A stretch of DNA of 33,231 nt from Desulfovibrio sp. (GCA_031279825.1 JAITHT010000038.1:1-33231); one strand, 5' to 3'. Shown: positions 1-9,468, counted from the first letter of the stretch. The notes: generated by a model from the sequence alone, not told the origin. Numbers and translations are program-made.

Positions 1-3000
1 CAACGTAGGAGCCGGTCTTGACGGTCACTTCCGTGCCGGCCACTCCCTTGGCCGTGAAGGTGATGCTCAGATCCGCCTCGGCCTGCGTGGAGTCGTCCAC
101 CTGTATCTTGTAATAGGTCTTGCCGTCGCTGCCCGCATGGTCGTCCGCAACCAGGGAATAGCCCGTCGGCAAGCCGCCGAGTGTCCAGTCGGGACCGAGA
201 TTTTCCACCAAAACATAGTGGTCCTCGGAACCGTCGATATCCGGGAAGCTGGTCTTCAGGTTTAGGCTGAAACTATATTCCACGTCGCCATAGCCCAGAC
301 TGAAACTGTCGTTCTCCCAACCGTCCGAACCGTGTTCGGCCTTATCGTCCACATTTATCTGGGCCTGATCCGTGGCGCTTTGCGCGTCCTGGGCCGTCAG
401 CGTGGTCTCCACGTCTGTGGAGCGGTCGGCCACGGCGTCGATAATCACCACGGACGTGCCGCTGAAGGTATGGGTAGAAGTGCCGTTGGACACGGTCACC
501 TGATAACTCATCCCCACATCGGCGTCGTTGTAGCTCTCGGGGCCGCTCGTCGCCGGCACGAAGCGCACGCCGTCGATAGTCGCGCTGTCCACTCCGGAAA
601 GGGTGTAGCTTACCGTGCCGTCGGGGTTCGCCACCGGGCCGTTCAGCGTGCCGGGGCCGCTGTACGTCAACGCGCCGCGCTCGCCGTCAAAGGAGAAGAC
701 CACGTCCGTGATGACTTCCGCCGAACCCGCCTCGCCGGAAAGCCCGAAGGTGATGGGCGCGCCCGCGTTGGTCACGCCGTCCGCCTCGTTGCCGGTGGAA
801 CCGGCCTGCGCCCCGCCGTAGCTGTAGTCGGCGGAATCCCCGCTCTCCATGTGCTTGGCGTCGTTGTTACCCTCGGAAGCCCAGCCCGTCTTGACCGTAA
901 GCGTGGCATTGAGCACGTCCGCCGCGTAGGAGACGCTCGTGCCGTCCGTACGCACGGCCACGTTGTTCCCCAGGTCGTATTCCACGCCGGTCTTGCCCAC
1001 TTCCTCAACGTAGGAGCCGGTCGCCAGGGTGATGTCCACGTCCCCCGTAATGCCCGTGGCCTTCAGCGGGATAGTCAGGGAGACGTCCGCCAGCGTGGGG
1101 TCCTCCACCGCTATCCGGAAATAGGTCTTGCCGTCGCCGGCCGTATAACTGTCCACATAGTTGAAGCCGGTCGGCAAATCGCCGAGATTCCACTGACCGC
1201 CGGGTTGTTCCAACAGGATATAGTGCTTTTCGGAGCCGTCGACATCCGGGAAGCGAGCGCTGACATCCACGCTGAAGGTATATTCCACCCCGGAATAGTC
1301 CAGGCCGAATTGGTCGTTTTCCCAACCGTCCTGGCCGTGCGCATCCGCATCGCTCACGCTTTCGACAGCGGCGTCCGCATAGTCCTGGGCAGCCGCGCCG
1401 GAGGCGTCGGCAACCACATCCTCGGAACGATCCGCCACCGCGTCGATGATCACCACGGACGTGCCGCTGAACGTATGGGAAGCCCCGCCGTGGGATACGG
1501 TCACCTCGTAGCTCATGCCCACATCGGCATCGTTGTAACTCTCGGGGCCGCTCGTCGCCGGCACGAAACGCAGGCCGTCCAGGGATGCCGCGTTCACCGG
1601 AATCGCATCGCCGGAATGGTATTCCGCGCCATCCAACCAGAGGCTGCCGCGGCTGTCGTCAAAGGTAAAGGTCACGCTGTCGATACTGCCCGCTCCCCCG
1701 GCAAGGCTGAGGGTGATAGGCGCGCCCGTGTTGGTCAGGCCGTCGGCCTCATTACCCGTGGCACCGGCCTGCGCGCCCCCGTAGCCGTAAGCATCGGAAG
1801 TCCCGCCCAGGTGCTTGGCGTCGTTGTTGCCCTCGGAAGCCCATCCCGTCTTAACCGTGAGCGTGGCGTTGACGAGGTCTATCTCGTAAGAAACCGAGGT
1901 GCCGTCCGTACGTTCGGCCATGTTGTTCCCCATGTCATATTCCACTCCGGTCCTGCCCACCTCCTCAACATAGGAGCCGGTGCTGACGGGAACAGTCGTA
2001 CTGGAGGAAAGGCCCCTGACCGTAAAGGATATATCCAGCGACGCCGTCTCCTGGGTGGGGTCGTCCACCTGTATCTTGTAATAGGTCTTGCCGTCGCTGC
2101 CCGCATGATCGTCCGCAACCAGGGAATAGCCCGCCGGCAAATCGCCGAGGGTCCAATCGGGACCGAGATTCTCCACCAAAACATAGTGGTTTTCGGAACC
2201 GTCCGTATCCGGGAAGCTGGTCTCCACACGCAGGGTAAAGCCGAAGTCCACCTGGCTGTAATCCATGCCGAAGCTGTCGGTTTCCCAGCCGTCCGAGCCA
2301 TGATCGGCCTGATCATCCTCGCGTATTACGGCTTGTTCCGTATAATTCTGGGAGTCGGCGCCTGTCAGTGTGGTCTCCACGTCTGTGGAGCGGTCGGCCA
2401 CGGCGTCGATAATCACCACGGACGTGCCGCTGAAGGTATGGGTAGAGGCACCGTTGGACACGGTCACCTGATAGCTCATGGCCACATCGGCGTCGTTGTA
2501 GCTCTCGGGGCCGCTCGTCGCCGGCACGAAGCGCACGCCGTCGATAGTCGCGCTGTCCACTCCGGAAAGAGTGTAGCTTACCGTGCCGTCGGGGTTCGCC
2601 ACCGGGCCGCTCAGCGTGCCGGGGCCGCTGTACGTCAACGCGCCGCGCTCGCCGTCAAAGGTGAAGACCACGTCCGTGATGACTTCCGCCGAACCCGCCT
2701 CGCCGGAAAGCCCGAGGGTGATGGGCGCGCCCGCGTTAGTCACGCCGTCCGCCTCGTTGCCGGTGGAACCGGCCTGCGCCCCGCCGTGGCTGTAGTCGGC
2801 GGAATCCCCGCTCTCCATGTGCTTGGCGTCGTTGTTGCCCTCGGAAGCCCAGCCCGTCTTGACCGTAAGCGTGGCATTGAGCACGTCCGCCGCGTAGGAG
2901 ACGCTCGTGCCGTCCGTACGCACGGCCACGTTGTTCCCCATGTCGTATTCGACGCCGGTCTTGTCCGCCTCTTCAACATAGGAGCCGGTCGCCAGGGTGA

Positions 3001-4981
3001 TGTCCACGTCGCCGGCGATTCCCGTGGCCTTGAGGGGGATGGTCAGAGAGACGTCCGCCAGAGTGGGGTCCTCCACCTCTATCCGAAAATACACCTTGCC
3101 GCCGCTGGCCGTATAGTCGTCCACATACGCGAAGCCGGCCGGCAGATCGCCGAGGCTCCAGTTGCCGCCCGGCTGCTCCAGCAGGATGAAATGCCGCTCG
3201 GAGCCGTCCGTATCCGGAAAACTGGTGATGACCTCCACGCTGAAATTGTATTCCACCCCGGAGTAGTCCAGGCTGAACTGATCGTTTTCCCAGCCGTCCT
3301 GACCGTGCGCGTCCGCATCGCTCGCGCTTTCGACGGCGGCGTCCACATAGTCCTGGGCAGCCGCGCCGGAGGCGTCGGCAACCACCTCCCCGGAACGATC
3401 CGCCACCGCGTCGATGATCACCACGGATGTGCCGCTGAAGGTATGGGAAGAGGCGCCGTTGGACACGGTCACCTGGTAGCTCATGGCCACGTCCGCGTCG
3501 TTGTAGCTCTCGGGGCCGCTCGTCGCCGGCACGAAGCGCACGCCGCCGATAGTCGCGCTGTCCACTCCGGAAAGGGTGTAGCTTACCGTGCCGTCGGGGT
3601 TCGCCACCGGGCCGCTCAGCGTGCCGGGGCCGCTGTGCGTCAATGCGCCGCGCTCGCCGTCAAAGGTGAAGACCACGTCCGTGATGACTTCCGCCGAACC
3701 CGCGCCGCCGGCAAGGGAGAACAGGATAGGCGCGCCCGCGTTGGTCACGCCGTCCGCCTCGTTGCCGGTGGAACCGGCCTGCGCGCCGCTGTAGAGGTAC
3801 GCGTCGGAAGTCCCGCCCAGATGCTTGGCGTCGTTGTTGCCCTCGGATGCCCAGCCCGTCTTGATCGTGAGTGTGGCATTGAGGACGTCCACCTCATACG
3901 AGACGCTCGTGCCGTCCGTGCGCTCGGCGGTATTGTTCTCCACGTCGTATTCATAGCCGCTCGCCGGGTCCGTCTTTTCCTCGACGTAGGAGCCGGTCTT
4001 GACGTCCACCCGCGTGTCGCCGGCAATGCCCGTGGCCTTGAGGGTCAATTCCAGATCCGCTGTCGCCTGGGTCGGATCGTCCACCTGGATTTTAAAGTAG
4101 GTCTGGCCGTCGCTGCCGGTATGCTCGCCGGCCGAGGTATAGCCCGGCGGCAGATCGTCGAGGCTCCAGCCGGCGCCGGGCTTTTGCACCAGCACATAAT
4201 GGTTCTCGGAACCGTCCGTATCCGGAAAGCTTGTGGTCACGCTCAGGCTAAAGCTGTATTCCACGTTGGAATAGTCCATGCCGAACTGATCGTTTTCCCA
4301 GCCCTGTGCGTCGTGCGTTTGCGAATCGGCGACGATCTCCTGTCCGTTATCGGCGAAATGCTGGGCGTCCGAGCCGCCCGTCAGAGCGCTTTCCACCGCC
4401 GAGGACAAGTCCGCCACGGCGTCCACGACCACGGTAATGCCTCCGCTGTAGCTACCGGTGACTCCCGCGCCGTTTTCCACATTCACGCGGTATTGCAGGG
4501 GGACGTCCCTGTCGCTGAAACTGTCCTCATTGGGGCGATACTGCACGCCTTCAAGCTTGCCCGGATCGTTGAGGGGGGGGGCCAGGGCGCCCGCCTCAAT
4601 GAGCACATGGCCGCTGCCGGTCGGATCGAGATCCACGCCGTTGTAAAACAGGTGGCCTTCGCTCGCGTCATAGTCAAAGACGACGGAGGTAATGGCTTCG
4701 GGCTGACCCGTGCTGCCCACGCCCACTTCTATGACGATGGGCGCGCCCGTGTTGATCGCGCCACCCGGCGCGTTGTCTGTGCCCGCGCCCTGCGCCGTGC
4801 CGGAAGCATACGCGTCGGAAGTCCGGCCCAGATGCTTGGCGTCGTTGTCGCCCTCGGATGCCCAGCCCGCCGTCACCTTCAGGCCGCCGTCCACGACGTC
4901 AAGGGTGAAATCCTCGCCGCCTTCCTTCCAATCAAAGGAGACGTTGTTGTCCAGGGTCAATTCCCCGTCGCCGGGATGCTC
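1..4981 (-). repeat. Tandem ~1-kb coding repeats with a ~1.97-kb higher-order period
   Basis: The boundary motif GSYVEE recurs at about 1, 1006, 1966, 2974 and 3982, giving spacings of 1005, 960, 1008 and 1008 bp, all multiples of three. A diverged fifth unit ends near 4981 (GAMAEEH). Two unit types alternate. The unit at 1-1005 is very close to the one at 1966-2973. The unit at 1006-1965 shares its ADASGAAAQDY and HGQDGWENDQF segment with the one at 2974-3981. Stretches such as 615-821, 2583-2789 and 3588-3794 are nearly identical at DNA level, which points to recent duplication or gene conversion. Confidence 0.9.
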
Positions 4982-6385
4982 CTCGGCCATGGCGCCGACG
5001 TTGAGATGTATGGGGGTATCCTTCACCGTGGCCGAATCGCCCGTAACCGTCAAGGTCACATTCACCGTGATCTCGCCGCCGGCAGCCGCTATATCGGCGT
5101 TACCCACGGGCACCTGGAAGTATTCTTTGCCGTCCGGGCCGGTTATCGTGCCCGCAGGGTTGCCGGAGGCGTCCACGCAGCCCCAGTCGGCGCCCGCAGG
5201 CACATGGGGAACCTCGATCAGCACGTAGTGCGCTTCGCTGCCGTCCATGTAGTCCGCAAACCTGACGGTGGTCTCAAAGGGCACGGAGACCTCGACGCTC
5301 TCCTGCCCGCTCGCCGCCTGTTCGGTCAAATGATGCCCCAGGCCGTCGTAGTCGTGCTCATCCTCAACAACCGTTCTCTCAACCGTATCCACCTGCCCGA
5401 CAAGATGCATGTCGTCGAATGCGGCATCCCGCACAAAGGGCTGGTCGGCCACGGCGTCCACGATAATGACGCAAGTGCCGTTCACCACGCCGAGAACGCC
5501 CGAGGAGACGGCGCGAATATCCACGGAGATCGCGATGGTCATATCATGATCGGAGTTGGCGGGCGGCAGAACGTATACGCCGTCGGAAGCGAAATTATCG
5601 TGGGTGAAGGCAAAGGGCTGATTCGGACCGGAGACCACCACGCCGTTGAGCAGATTGCCGTCTGCGTCAAACCGCGGCGTACCGATAATGATGGTCGTGC
5701 CCGCGTCGAAGCCGGAAAGATGCACGGCGTCCACCACCGTGGAACCCATGGGAGTGAAGGTGAAATCCAGCTTGCCGAACAGTCTGGTGTCATAGTCGCC
5801 CGTATGCTGCTCGGGACGCCAGTCTTCATACATGCCGGCGGTAACGAAGAACCCGTCGCCGTCATAGCTGTTGCCCCCAAGATCAAAGGAGCCGCCGGGG
5901 GTTTCCCGGACCACGTATGTATCGGACGATTCGATGCCTCGGCCCCAGAAATCGGTGCCCAGCTTGCCGAAACGGTCGATGCCGCCGATGAGGTTGCCGG
6001 CGTCGTCAAGGTATTCGCCCGAGCCGCTGCTGGCGTTGTTGCCGCCGCCGGGACCGGCCGCGGTGGTCATATCAAGACCGCTGGCGGCGAAAAAGTCCGC
6101 GCTGGCGACGACGACGCCGTCAGGCATGCGCAAGGAGGGCAGGCTCTCATCGCCCACGACGAAGAAGTCTTTCACCATCACCTTGCCGCCGCCGTCAAGT
6201 TCAAAGGCCAAGTCGTTGCCGGAACGGGTTGTGGTGGCGGCGGAAGGGTCAAAAGCGAACTGGAGTTGCCCGCCGGCGGAAGAATTAACCACAAGTTCGG
6301 CGCCCGCATTCGGCACGGGCACGGTCACATTCTGACGCGAAGGAGCGGTAGCGGCAGGACGGGAAGCATTGGATTCAGGAGCCAT
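1..6385 (-). CDS. Giant type-I-secreted repeat adhesin, 5' part (runs off window)
   Basis: An uninterrupted minus-strand frame runs from ATG at 6385 to the left edge (2128 codons, no stop), preceded by AAGGGGG at 6390-6396. The N-terminus (residues about 20-100) has the layout of BapA-prefix/LapA-type retention modules: a VTVPVPNAGAELVV strand, then GGGKVMVKDFF and LPSLRMPDGVVV. A TAAG motif at residues 108-111 resembles LapG protease sites. After a linker come about five tandem units of 320-336 residues. Each contains DGSExHYVLxExxG, GWASEGNNDAKH, YNDADVxMSYxVTVSNG and SVVIIDAVADRS, acidic beta-sandwich-like repeats as in VCBS/RTX adhesins. The C-terminal secretion signal is outside the window. 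Likely role: cell-surface attachment and biofilm, as known for large type I adhesins of Desulfovibrio. No T1SS genes lie nearby. The coding strand is certain from the repeat structure, start and composition; the exact family is inferred. Confidence 0.9.
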   Translation of the reverse strand, partial: MAPESNASRPAATAPSRQNVTVPVPNAGAELVVNSSAGGQLQFAFDPSAATTTRSGNDLAFELDGGGKVMVKDFFVVGDESLPSLRMPDGVVVASADFFAASGLDMTTAAGPGGGNNASSGSGEYLDDAGNLIGGIDRFGKLGTDFWGRGIESSDTYVVRETPGGSFDLGGNSYDGDGFFVTAGMYEDWRPEQHTGDYDTRLFGKLDFTFTPMGSTVVDAVHLSGFDAGTTIIIGTPRFDADGNLLNGVVVSGPNQPFAFTHDNFASDGVYVLPPANSDHDMTIAISVDIRAVSSGVLGVVNGTCVIIVDAVADQPFVRDAAFDDMHLVGQVDTVERTVVEDEHDYDGLGHHLTEQAASGQESVEVSVPFETTVRFADYMDGSEAHYVLIEVPHVPAGADWGCVDASGNPAGTITGPDGKEYFQVPVGNADIAAAGGEITVNVTLTVTGDSATVKDTPIHLNVGAMAEEHPGDGELTLDNNVSFDWKEGGEDFTLDVVDGGLKVTAGWASEGDNDAKHLGRTSDAYASGTAQGAGTDNAPGGAINTGAPIVIEVGVGSTGQPEAITSVVFDYDASEGHLFYNGVDLDPTGSGHVLIEAGALAPPLNDPGKLEGVQYRPNEDSFSDRDVPLQYRVNVENGAGVTGSYSGGITVVVDAVADLSSAVESALTGGSDAQHFADNGQEIVADSQTHDAQGWENDQFGMDYSNVEYSFSLSVTTSFPDTDGSENHYVLVQKPGAGWSLDDLPPGYTSAGEHTGSDGQTYFKIQVDDPTQATADLELTLKATGIAGDTRVDVKTGSYVEEKTDPASGYEYDVENNTAERTDGTSVSYEVDVLNATLTIKTGWASEGNNDAKHLGGTSDAYLYSGAQAGSTGNEADGVTNAGAPILFSLAGGAGSAEVITDVVFTFDGERGALTHSGPGTLSGPVANPDGTVSYTLSGVDSATIGGVRFVPATSGPESYNDADVAMSYQVTVSNGASSHTFSGTSVVIIDAVADRSGEVVADASGAAAQDYVDAAVESASDADAHGQDGWENDQFSLDYSGVEYNFSVEVITSFPDTDGSERHFILLEQPGGNWSLGDLPAGFAYVDDYTASGGKVYFRIEVEDPTLADVSLTIPLKATGIAGDVDITLATGSYVEEADKTGVEYDMGNNVAVRTDGTSVSYAADVLNATLTVKTGWASEGNNDAKHMESGDSADYSHGGAQAGSTGNEADGVTNAGAPITLGLSGEAGSAEVITDVVFTFDGERGALTYSGPGTLSGPVANPDGTVSYTLSGVDSATIDGVRFVPATSGPESYNDADVAMSYQVTVSNGASTHTFSGTSVVIIDAVADRSTDVETTLTGADSQNYTEQAVIREDDQADHGSDGWETDSFGMDYSQVDFGFTLRVETSFPDTDGSENHYVLVENLGPDWTLGDLPAGYSLVADDHAGSDGKTYYKIQVDDPTQETASLDISFTVRGLSSSTTVPVSTGSYVEEVGRTGVEYDMGNNMAERTDGTSVSYEIDLVNATLTVKTGWASEGNNDAKHLGGTSDAYGYGGAQAGATGNEADGLTNTGAPITLSLAGGAGSIDSVTFTFDDSRGSLWLDGAEYHSGDAIPVNAASLDGLRFVPATSGPESYNDADVGMSYEVTVSHGGASHTFSGTSVVIIDAVADRSEDVVADASGAAAQDYADAAVESVSDADAHGQDGWENDQFGLDYSGVEYTFSVDVSARFPDVDGSEKHYILLEQPGGQWNLGDLPTGFNYVDSYTAGDGKTYFRIAVEDPTLADVSLTIPLKATGITGDVDITLATGSYVEEVGKTGVEYDLGNNVAVRTDGTSVSYAADVLNATLTVKTGWASEGNNDAKHMESGDSADYSYGGAQAGSTGNEADGVTNAGAPITFGLSGEAGSAEVITDVVFSFDGERGALTYSGPGTLNGPVANPDGTVSYTLSGVDSATIDGVRFVPATSGPESYNDADVGMSYQVTVSNGTSTHTFSGTSVVIIDAVADRSTDVETTLTAQDAQSATDQAQINVDDKAEHGSDGWENDSFSLGYGDVEYSFSLNLKTSFPDIDGSEDHYVLVENLGPDWTLGGLPTGYSLVADDHAGSDGKTYYKIQVDDSTQAEADLSITFTAKGVAGTEVTVKTGSYV
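6053..6064 (-). other. Candidate LapG-type cleavage motif (TAAG) in the adhesin
   Basis: Codons ACC GCG GCC GGT encode Thr-Ala-Ala-Gly at residues 108-111, directly after the retention-like N-terminal domain and before a Gly/Asn/Ser-rich linker (GPGGGNNASSGSG). LapG periplasmic proteases cut LapA-type adhesins between the two alanines of a (T/P/A)AA(G/V) motif in this position. Cleavage here is inferred from position and motif only. Confidence 0.5.
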
Positions 6386-7042
6386 ATATCCCCCTTAAAT
6401 GTAGTAATGTTGGACGTTGGACGCGGGGAAAGATCACAGGCGGCATAGGCAGAGAAACCCTGCAAGGCAATATATAGTAGGATTCCCGCTATTGTCGACA
6501 CTCCACAGCCTTATCAAGGCGCCCGCCATTTCCCCCGGCGGGTACGCCTTATTCCCATAAGAGCTTAGGAGCTTTCACCACGAGAGCGACTCCCCCGACA
6601 ATATTTCAGTTTTGAAAAAAATATACATTGTTGCAAGGAAATGTCAAGGGCCTTTGTCAAAAAAATACACGCCGGCTCGCGGGTGGCTTGTTCCGGATTC
6701 ATGATGGCGATTGCAGAGTCAAAATGCTTTAAGGGCGTGTTAACGCTACAGGATTTTTGCTCTCCGGCGCGGAAGCGTCTCTTCCGCGCTTATCGTACCG
6801 TCCGGATCAAAGATAAAACGCTTCATACGGCTCTCGGATGTTCCGGTATGTAGTCAGCGGCAAATTCGCCCGCATGCCCTCGGTGCGCCTTGAGCGCTTC
6901 TTCGTACAACAGCGCCTCTCTCCGCCCGTTTCCGTCTCGCCGCCGCATAGGAATGAGACGGCCCTGTTGCCATAACGTTGCAGCGGGTCGAGAGTTCTTC
7001 AAAGTTTGGAAATTTGCTCACATGCCTGCCCCGATGTGCGGA
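6386..7042. other. Intergenic region upstream of the adhesin; repeat fragment and hairpin
   Basis: This 657-bp stretch holds no convincing gene; short frames lack a ribosome site and recognisable sequence. At 6733-6766 is a fragment (GTGTTAACGCTA...GGATTTTTGCTCTCCGGC) matching both ends of the element at 25528-25670. It is directly preceded by a half palindrome, TCAAAATGCTTT. It runs into a strong hairpin, GCGCGGAAG (6767-6775) and CTTCCGCGC (6781-6789), with a five-base loop. The part near 6420-6640 is the adhesin leader. Confidence 0.5.
6471..6498 (-). promoter_or_regulatory. Possible sigma70-like promoter of the adhesin gene
   Basis: Read on the minus strand, TCGACA (6498-6493) is followed after 16 nt by TATATA (6476-6471), about 85 bp upstream of the ATG. 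Both hexamers are near-consensus, but the leader is long and no transcript data exist. Confidence 0.3.
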
Positions 7043-7684
7043 TTATCCGGCCACACGCGTTTTCAGCGTGTCGATAAAGCGTCTGGCCCATGGAGATTTC
7101 CGCCCGATCAACTCGGGATCGAGCAATTCGATAATGCCAAACGAGTGATCTCCTTTGTCATAGCGGCCCTTCGCACACTCCGCGGACGCTTTCTTCAGGG
7201 CTTTCTGTATGTCCGGTTTACGCACGGACTCAATATCGCTGTTTCCCGGGAGGGCGCTTTCCTGAAACGCGCCGCCGAAGTAAATTTTGAGTTTTTCCTT
7301 GTCCGCAAGAAACCAGTTTTCCATACATTCGACCATGAAATGGCAATGCGAACTGTCCGCGTTGCCCGGCTTTTTCCAGTGGGTATCACCCCTGCGAAGT
7401 TTAAGATGTTCCCAAGGCAGTCCTCCTCGTCCATCCGCATCGCACTCATGAACGCTTCTTAGCGCGGTTTCGCTGTCAATAAGCAGCAGACAATCGGCAT
7501 TTCTCACGAACGCCTTACGAAACATGGTAAACGTGGTCTCGCGGCCGAAACCGGGGATAAATTGAATTTTTCCTCCATCTATCCCGGCTTTACTGACAAA
7601 ACGTTTAAAACCTTTCCTGCAGGCAATATTCAAATCTTTTTGCCGCTTGGCGCCGCCTTCAACGTAAACATGCAGTTTTACCAT
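7043..7684 (-). CDS. DUF4276 (TOPRIM-like) protein, partner of the upstream ATPase
   Basis: A 213-aa protein. I chose ATG 7684 because it overlaps the ATPase stop (ATGGTAA), the usual arrangement for a coupled second gene; the ten codons upstream of it lie inside the ATPase. The N-terminal strand MVKLHVYVEGG carries an acidic residue (E9), and a second strand, CLLLIDSE, carries D70 and E72. This is the acidic pattern expected of a TOPRIM fold and of the DUF4276 family. The middle has HFMVECMENWFLAD, also typical of that family. DUF4276 proteins are usually encoded beside an AAA/SMC-like ATPase. By analogy with OLD and PARIS systems the pair may form an anti-phage effector complex in which this subunit is a nuclease or effector. 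Function is inferred; family recognition is fairly good. Confidence 0.75.
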   Translation of the reverse strand: MVKLHVYVEGGAKRQKDLNIACRKGFKRFVSKAGIDGGKIQFIPGFGRETTFTMFRKAFVRNADCLLLIDSETALRSVHECDADGRGGLPWEHLKLRRGDTHWKKPGNADSSHCHFMVECMENWFLADKEKLKIYFGGAFQESALPGNSDIESVRKPDIQKALKKASAECAKGRYDKGDHSFGIIELLDPELIGRKSPWARRFIDTLKTRVAG

Positions 7685-8856
7685 CGCGTTCCTCCCAATT
7701 CTCCGCTGAGCCAAAGCTGGCCGAGGCGATACCCTTCCAGAAAGGGAGCAATGGTCTCCTTGTTCAGACGTTTCATGTGCGTGCCCTGCTCGTGCCGTTC
7801 ACAAACGACAACGGAATCGGGAGTTTCCGTGAGCGCATCAATAAGGATGTCCGAGTGCGTTGTCGCTATAATCTGGGTACGGGTCGATGCCTCGCGCAGC
7901 AAATTCGCTATTGTCGGAAGTACATCAGGGTGCATGCCCAACTCCGGCTCTTCGATGCAAACCAACGGCGGCGGACTCGGATGCAGCAGGACAGCCAGCA
8001 GGCAAAGAAACCGCAGCGTGCCGTCCGATAGGCGCGTAGCCGGAATTCCCCTGCTCCTGCTTTTTTCATGAAAAAAGATTTGCACAGTGCCGCCTTCAAA
8101 CTGCACGTGGTAATCGACAAAGCCGGCGGAAAAATCATGAAGGGCCTGGACGATGGCGGATTTAATAATCGGGTCGCGCTGAAGATAGTTTAAGACCAAG
8201 GCAAGATTGGAGCAGTCAGTCAGCAGATGCGCGTTCGGCATGTCAGTGGACTGAGGCTTCCGGGGAGCGGTGTTTCGCCCGAGACTCCATTCCCTGTATA
8301 AGCGCATGGCGGCGAAAGCATCCCCCATATATGTAACGACGGGATATCGATCCGGATCTCGCCGCTGCGCCAAAATGGAACGTTCACAATCAAACCCTCC
8401 CGGCGTTACTTCCTTCGCTGTCGTCTTGTGCGGCCGCAGCAGGGGTTTGCCTCCGTTAAACTGATAGTAGCTCAGAGGAATGGCCTTTTCGCCATGGGGT
8501 TTTTCATTCTCTATACGCTCGTCAATCAACTCGAAACGTTGTCCCGTTGCCGTGAACGCCAGAGAATAGACAAGGCTTTGAACTCCCTTGGGATTACTGA
8601 GAGTCGCGGCAATTTTCGCGGTGGGCGTCTCGCTTGTGCCCTTCCACAGCCACTCCATTGTTCCCCCGCCTTCGCGGATCGGCTTCATAAAGTCATCCGG
8701 CGCTGCGCGAAGGAGGTCGAACGCCTCCAAAAAATTGGACTTCCCGGAGCCGTTCGGGCCAATCAGAACATTGAGAGGGCGCAATGCCAGCGTCTGCGCC
8801 TCCGCCCCGAAACTGAGAAAATTCTGAAGGCTGATTGATTTGATAAAAGGATGCAT
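7678..8856 (-). CDS. AAA/ABC-type ATPase (AAA_21, RecF/OLD-like)
   Basis: A 392-aa protein. ATG 8856 is preferred over the adjacent GTG 8859 because AGGAG (8866-8862) then sits five bases upstream. Visible motifs are Walker A GPNGSGKS (residues 33-40) in a RecF-like start (ISLQNFLSFG), an ABC signature around LSDGTLRF (276-283), Walker B with LVCIEEPELG (about 298-307) and an H-loop ATTHSD (331-336). There is no coiled coil long enough for an SMC protein and no fused TOPRIM domain; that role is probably taken by the overlapping downstream gene. Such ATPases sense or gate the effector in two-gene defence modules. They can also be chromosomal orphan ATPases, so defence is a hypothesis. Confidence 0.8.
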   Translation of the reverse strand: MHPFIKSISLQNFLSFGAEAQTLALRPLNVLIGPNGSGKSNFLEAFDLLRAAPDDFMKPIREGGGTMEWLWKGTSETPTAKIAATLSNPKGVQSLVYSLAFTATGQRFELIDERIENEKPHGEKAIPLSYYQFNGGKPLLRPHKTTAKEVTPGGFDCERSILAQRRDPDRYPVVTYMGDAFAAMRLYREWSLGRNTAPRKPQSTDMPNAHLLTDCSNLALVLNYLQRDPIIKSAIVQALHDFSAGFVDYHVQFEGGTVQIFFHEKSRSRGIPATRLSDGTLRFLCLLAVLLHPSPPPLVCIEEPELGMHPDVLPTIANLLREASTRTQIIATTHSDILIDALTETPDSVVVCERHEQGTHMKRLNKETIAPFLEGYRLGQLWLSGELGGTRW

Positions 8857-9235
8857 CACTTCTCCTGATTACCCGATTCCGTCGAGCGGCAAGGTAAGCG
8901 CCGACCCGCGCTCGAGGAGCAGGCGGCTACTTCCGCAGGACAGCCGCGGACGCTTGCCGGAACGCTTCAGCGCACCGGGCAAGGTACGACGGAAAAAGCA
9001 CAGAGACAAGCGTTTTATGCCGAACAGCGCCGGAGACGCCGGCGCATCGGGAACCATGCGGGCGCGGGCGTTGAGCATGTATCCCATGCATCTTCCCTCC
9101 CCCAGTTCGGGGTAGTCTATACCTCACCAAGGGGCTAAGCACTTTTTCTGGATATCTTCCGCGGTTGGATATATGGTACTGCCGTGGCGGAAGGGATCCT
9201 GACCCCCGCTCCGGGAGAAACGGCGAATATGAAGG
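8857..9235. other. Intergenic stretch, no gene recognised
   Basis: Frames on both strands are short, rich in Arg, Pro and Ser, and lack a ribosome site or a recognisable domain. The only visible structure is scattered GC-rich self-complementarity. The region separates the divergent ATPase gene and mnmA and should hold the promoter of the ATPase pair, but no clear -35/-10 boxes stand out. Confidence 0.4.
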
Positions 9236-9378
9236 CGATCGCACCCCTGGAGCGGATTAACTTTGAAACGTTGCATTCGTCGCCCTCGGCGAAAACACGT
9301 TTCGCCTACCCCTCGTGCACGAGAGCCGACGCTTACGCTGTCGGTTGACAGAGCATTTTCAAAGTGAAAATGTTCCGG
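9236..9378 (-). repeat. Dispersed palindromic repeat, long copy
   Basis: Read on the minus strand this begins with the near-perfect palindrome CATTTTCA-CTT-TGAAAATG, then TGTCAACCGACAGCGT, a 25-30-bp insertion absent from the other long copy, a small hairpin GGCGAAAC/GTTTTCGCC, and a tail with GGGCGACGAATGCAAC and CAAAGTTAATC. The same blocks in the same order occur at 18359-18470 on the plus strand. It lies 90 bp upstream of mnmA, pointing away from it. Confidence 0.8.
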
Positions 9379-9468
9379 AACTCCCGCATGTGTACGGGGA
9401 GCGACAAGCGCGGGGCTTTCCGCCCGCCTCGCATACCTACGATACCCTGCGTGGGCAATTGAGCGGCT

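Noticed and set aside
332-6448. A 2038-codon plus-strand open frame
   Set aside because: It is antisense to the adhesin frame, starts in the middle of a repeat, is rich in His/Arg/Gly/Val as expected from reading high-GC codons backwards, and lacks a ribosome site and domains. The minus frame has a good start and acidic repeat composition.
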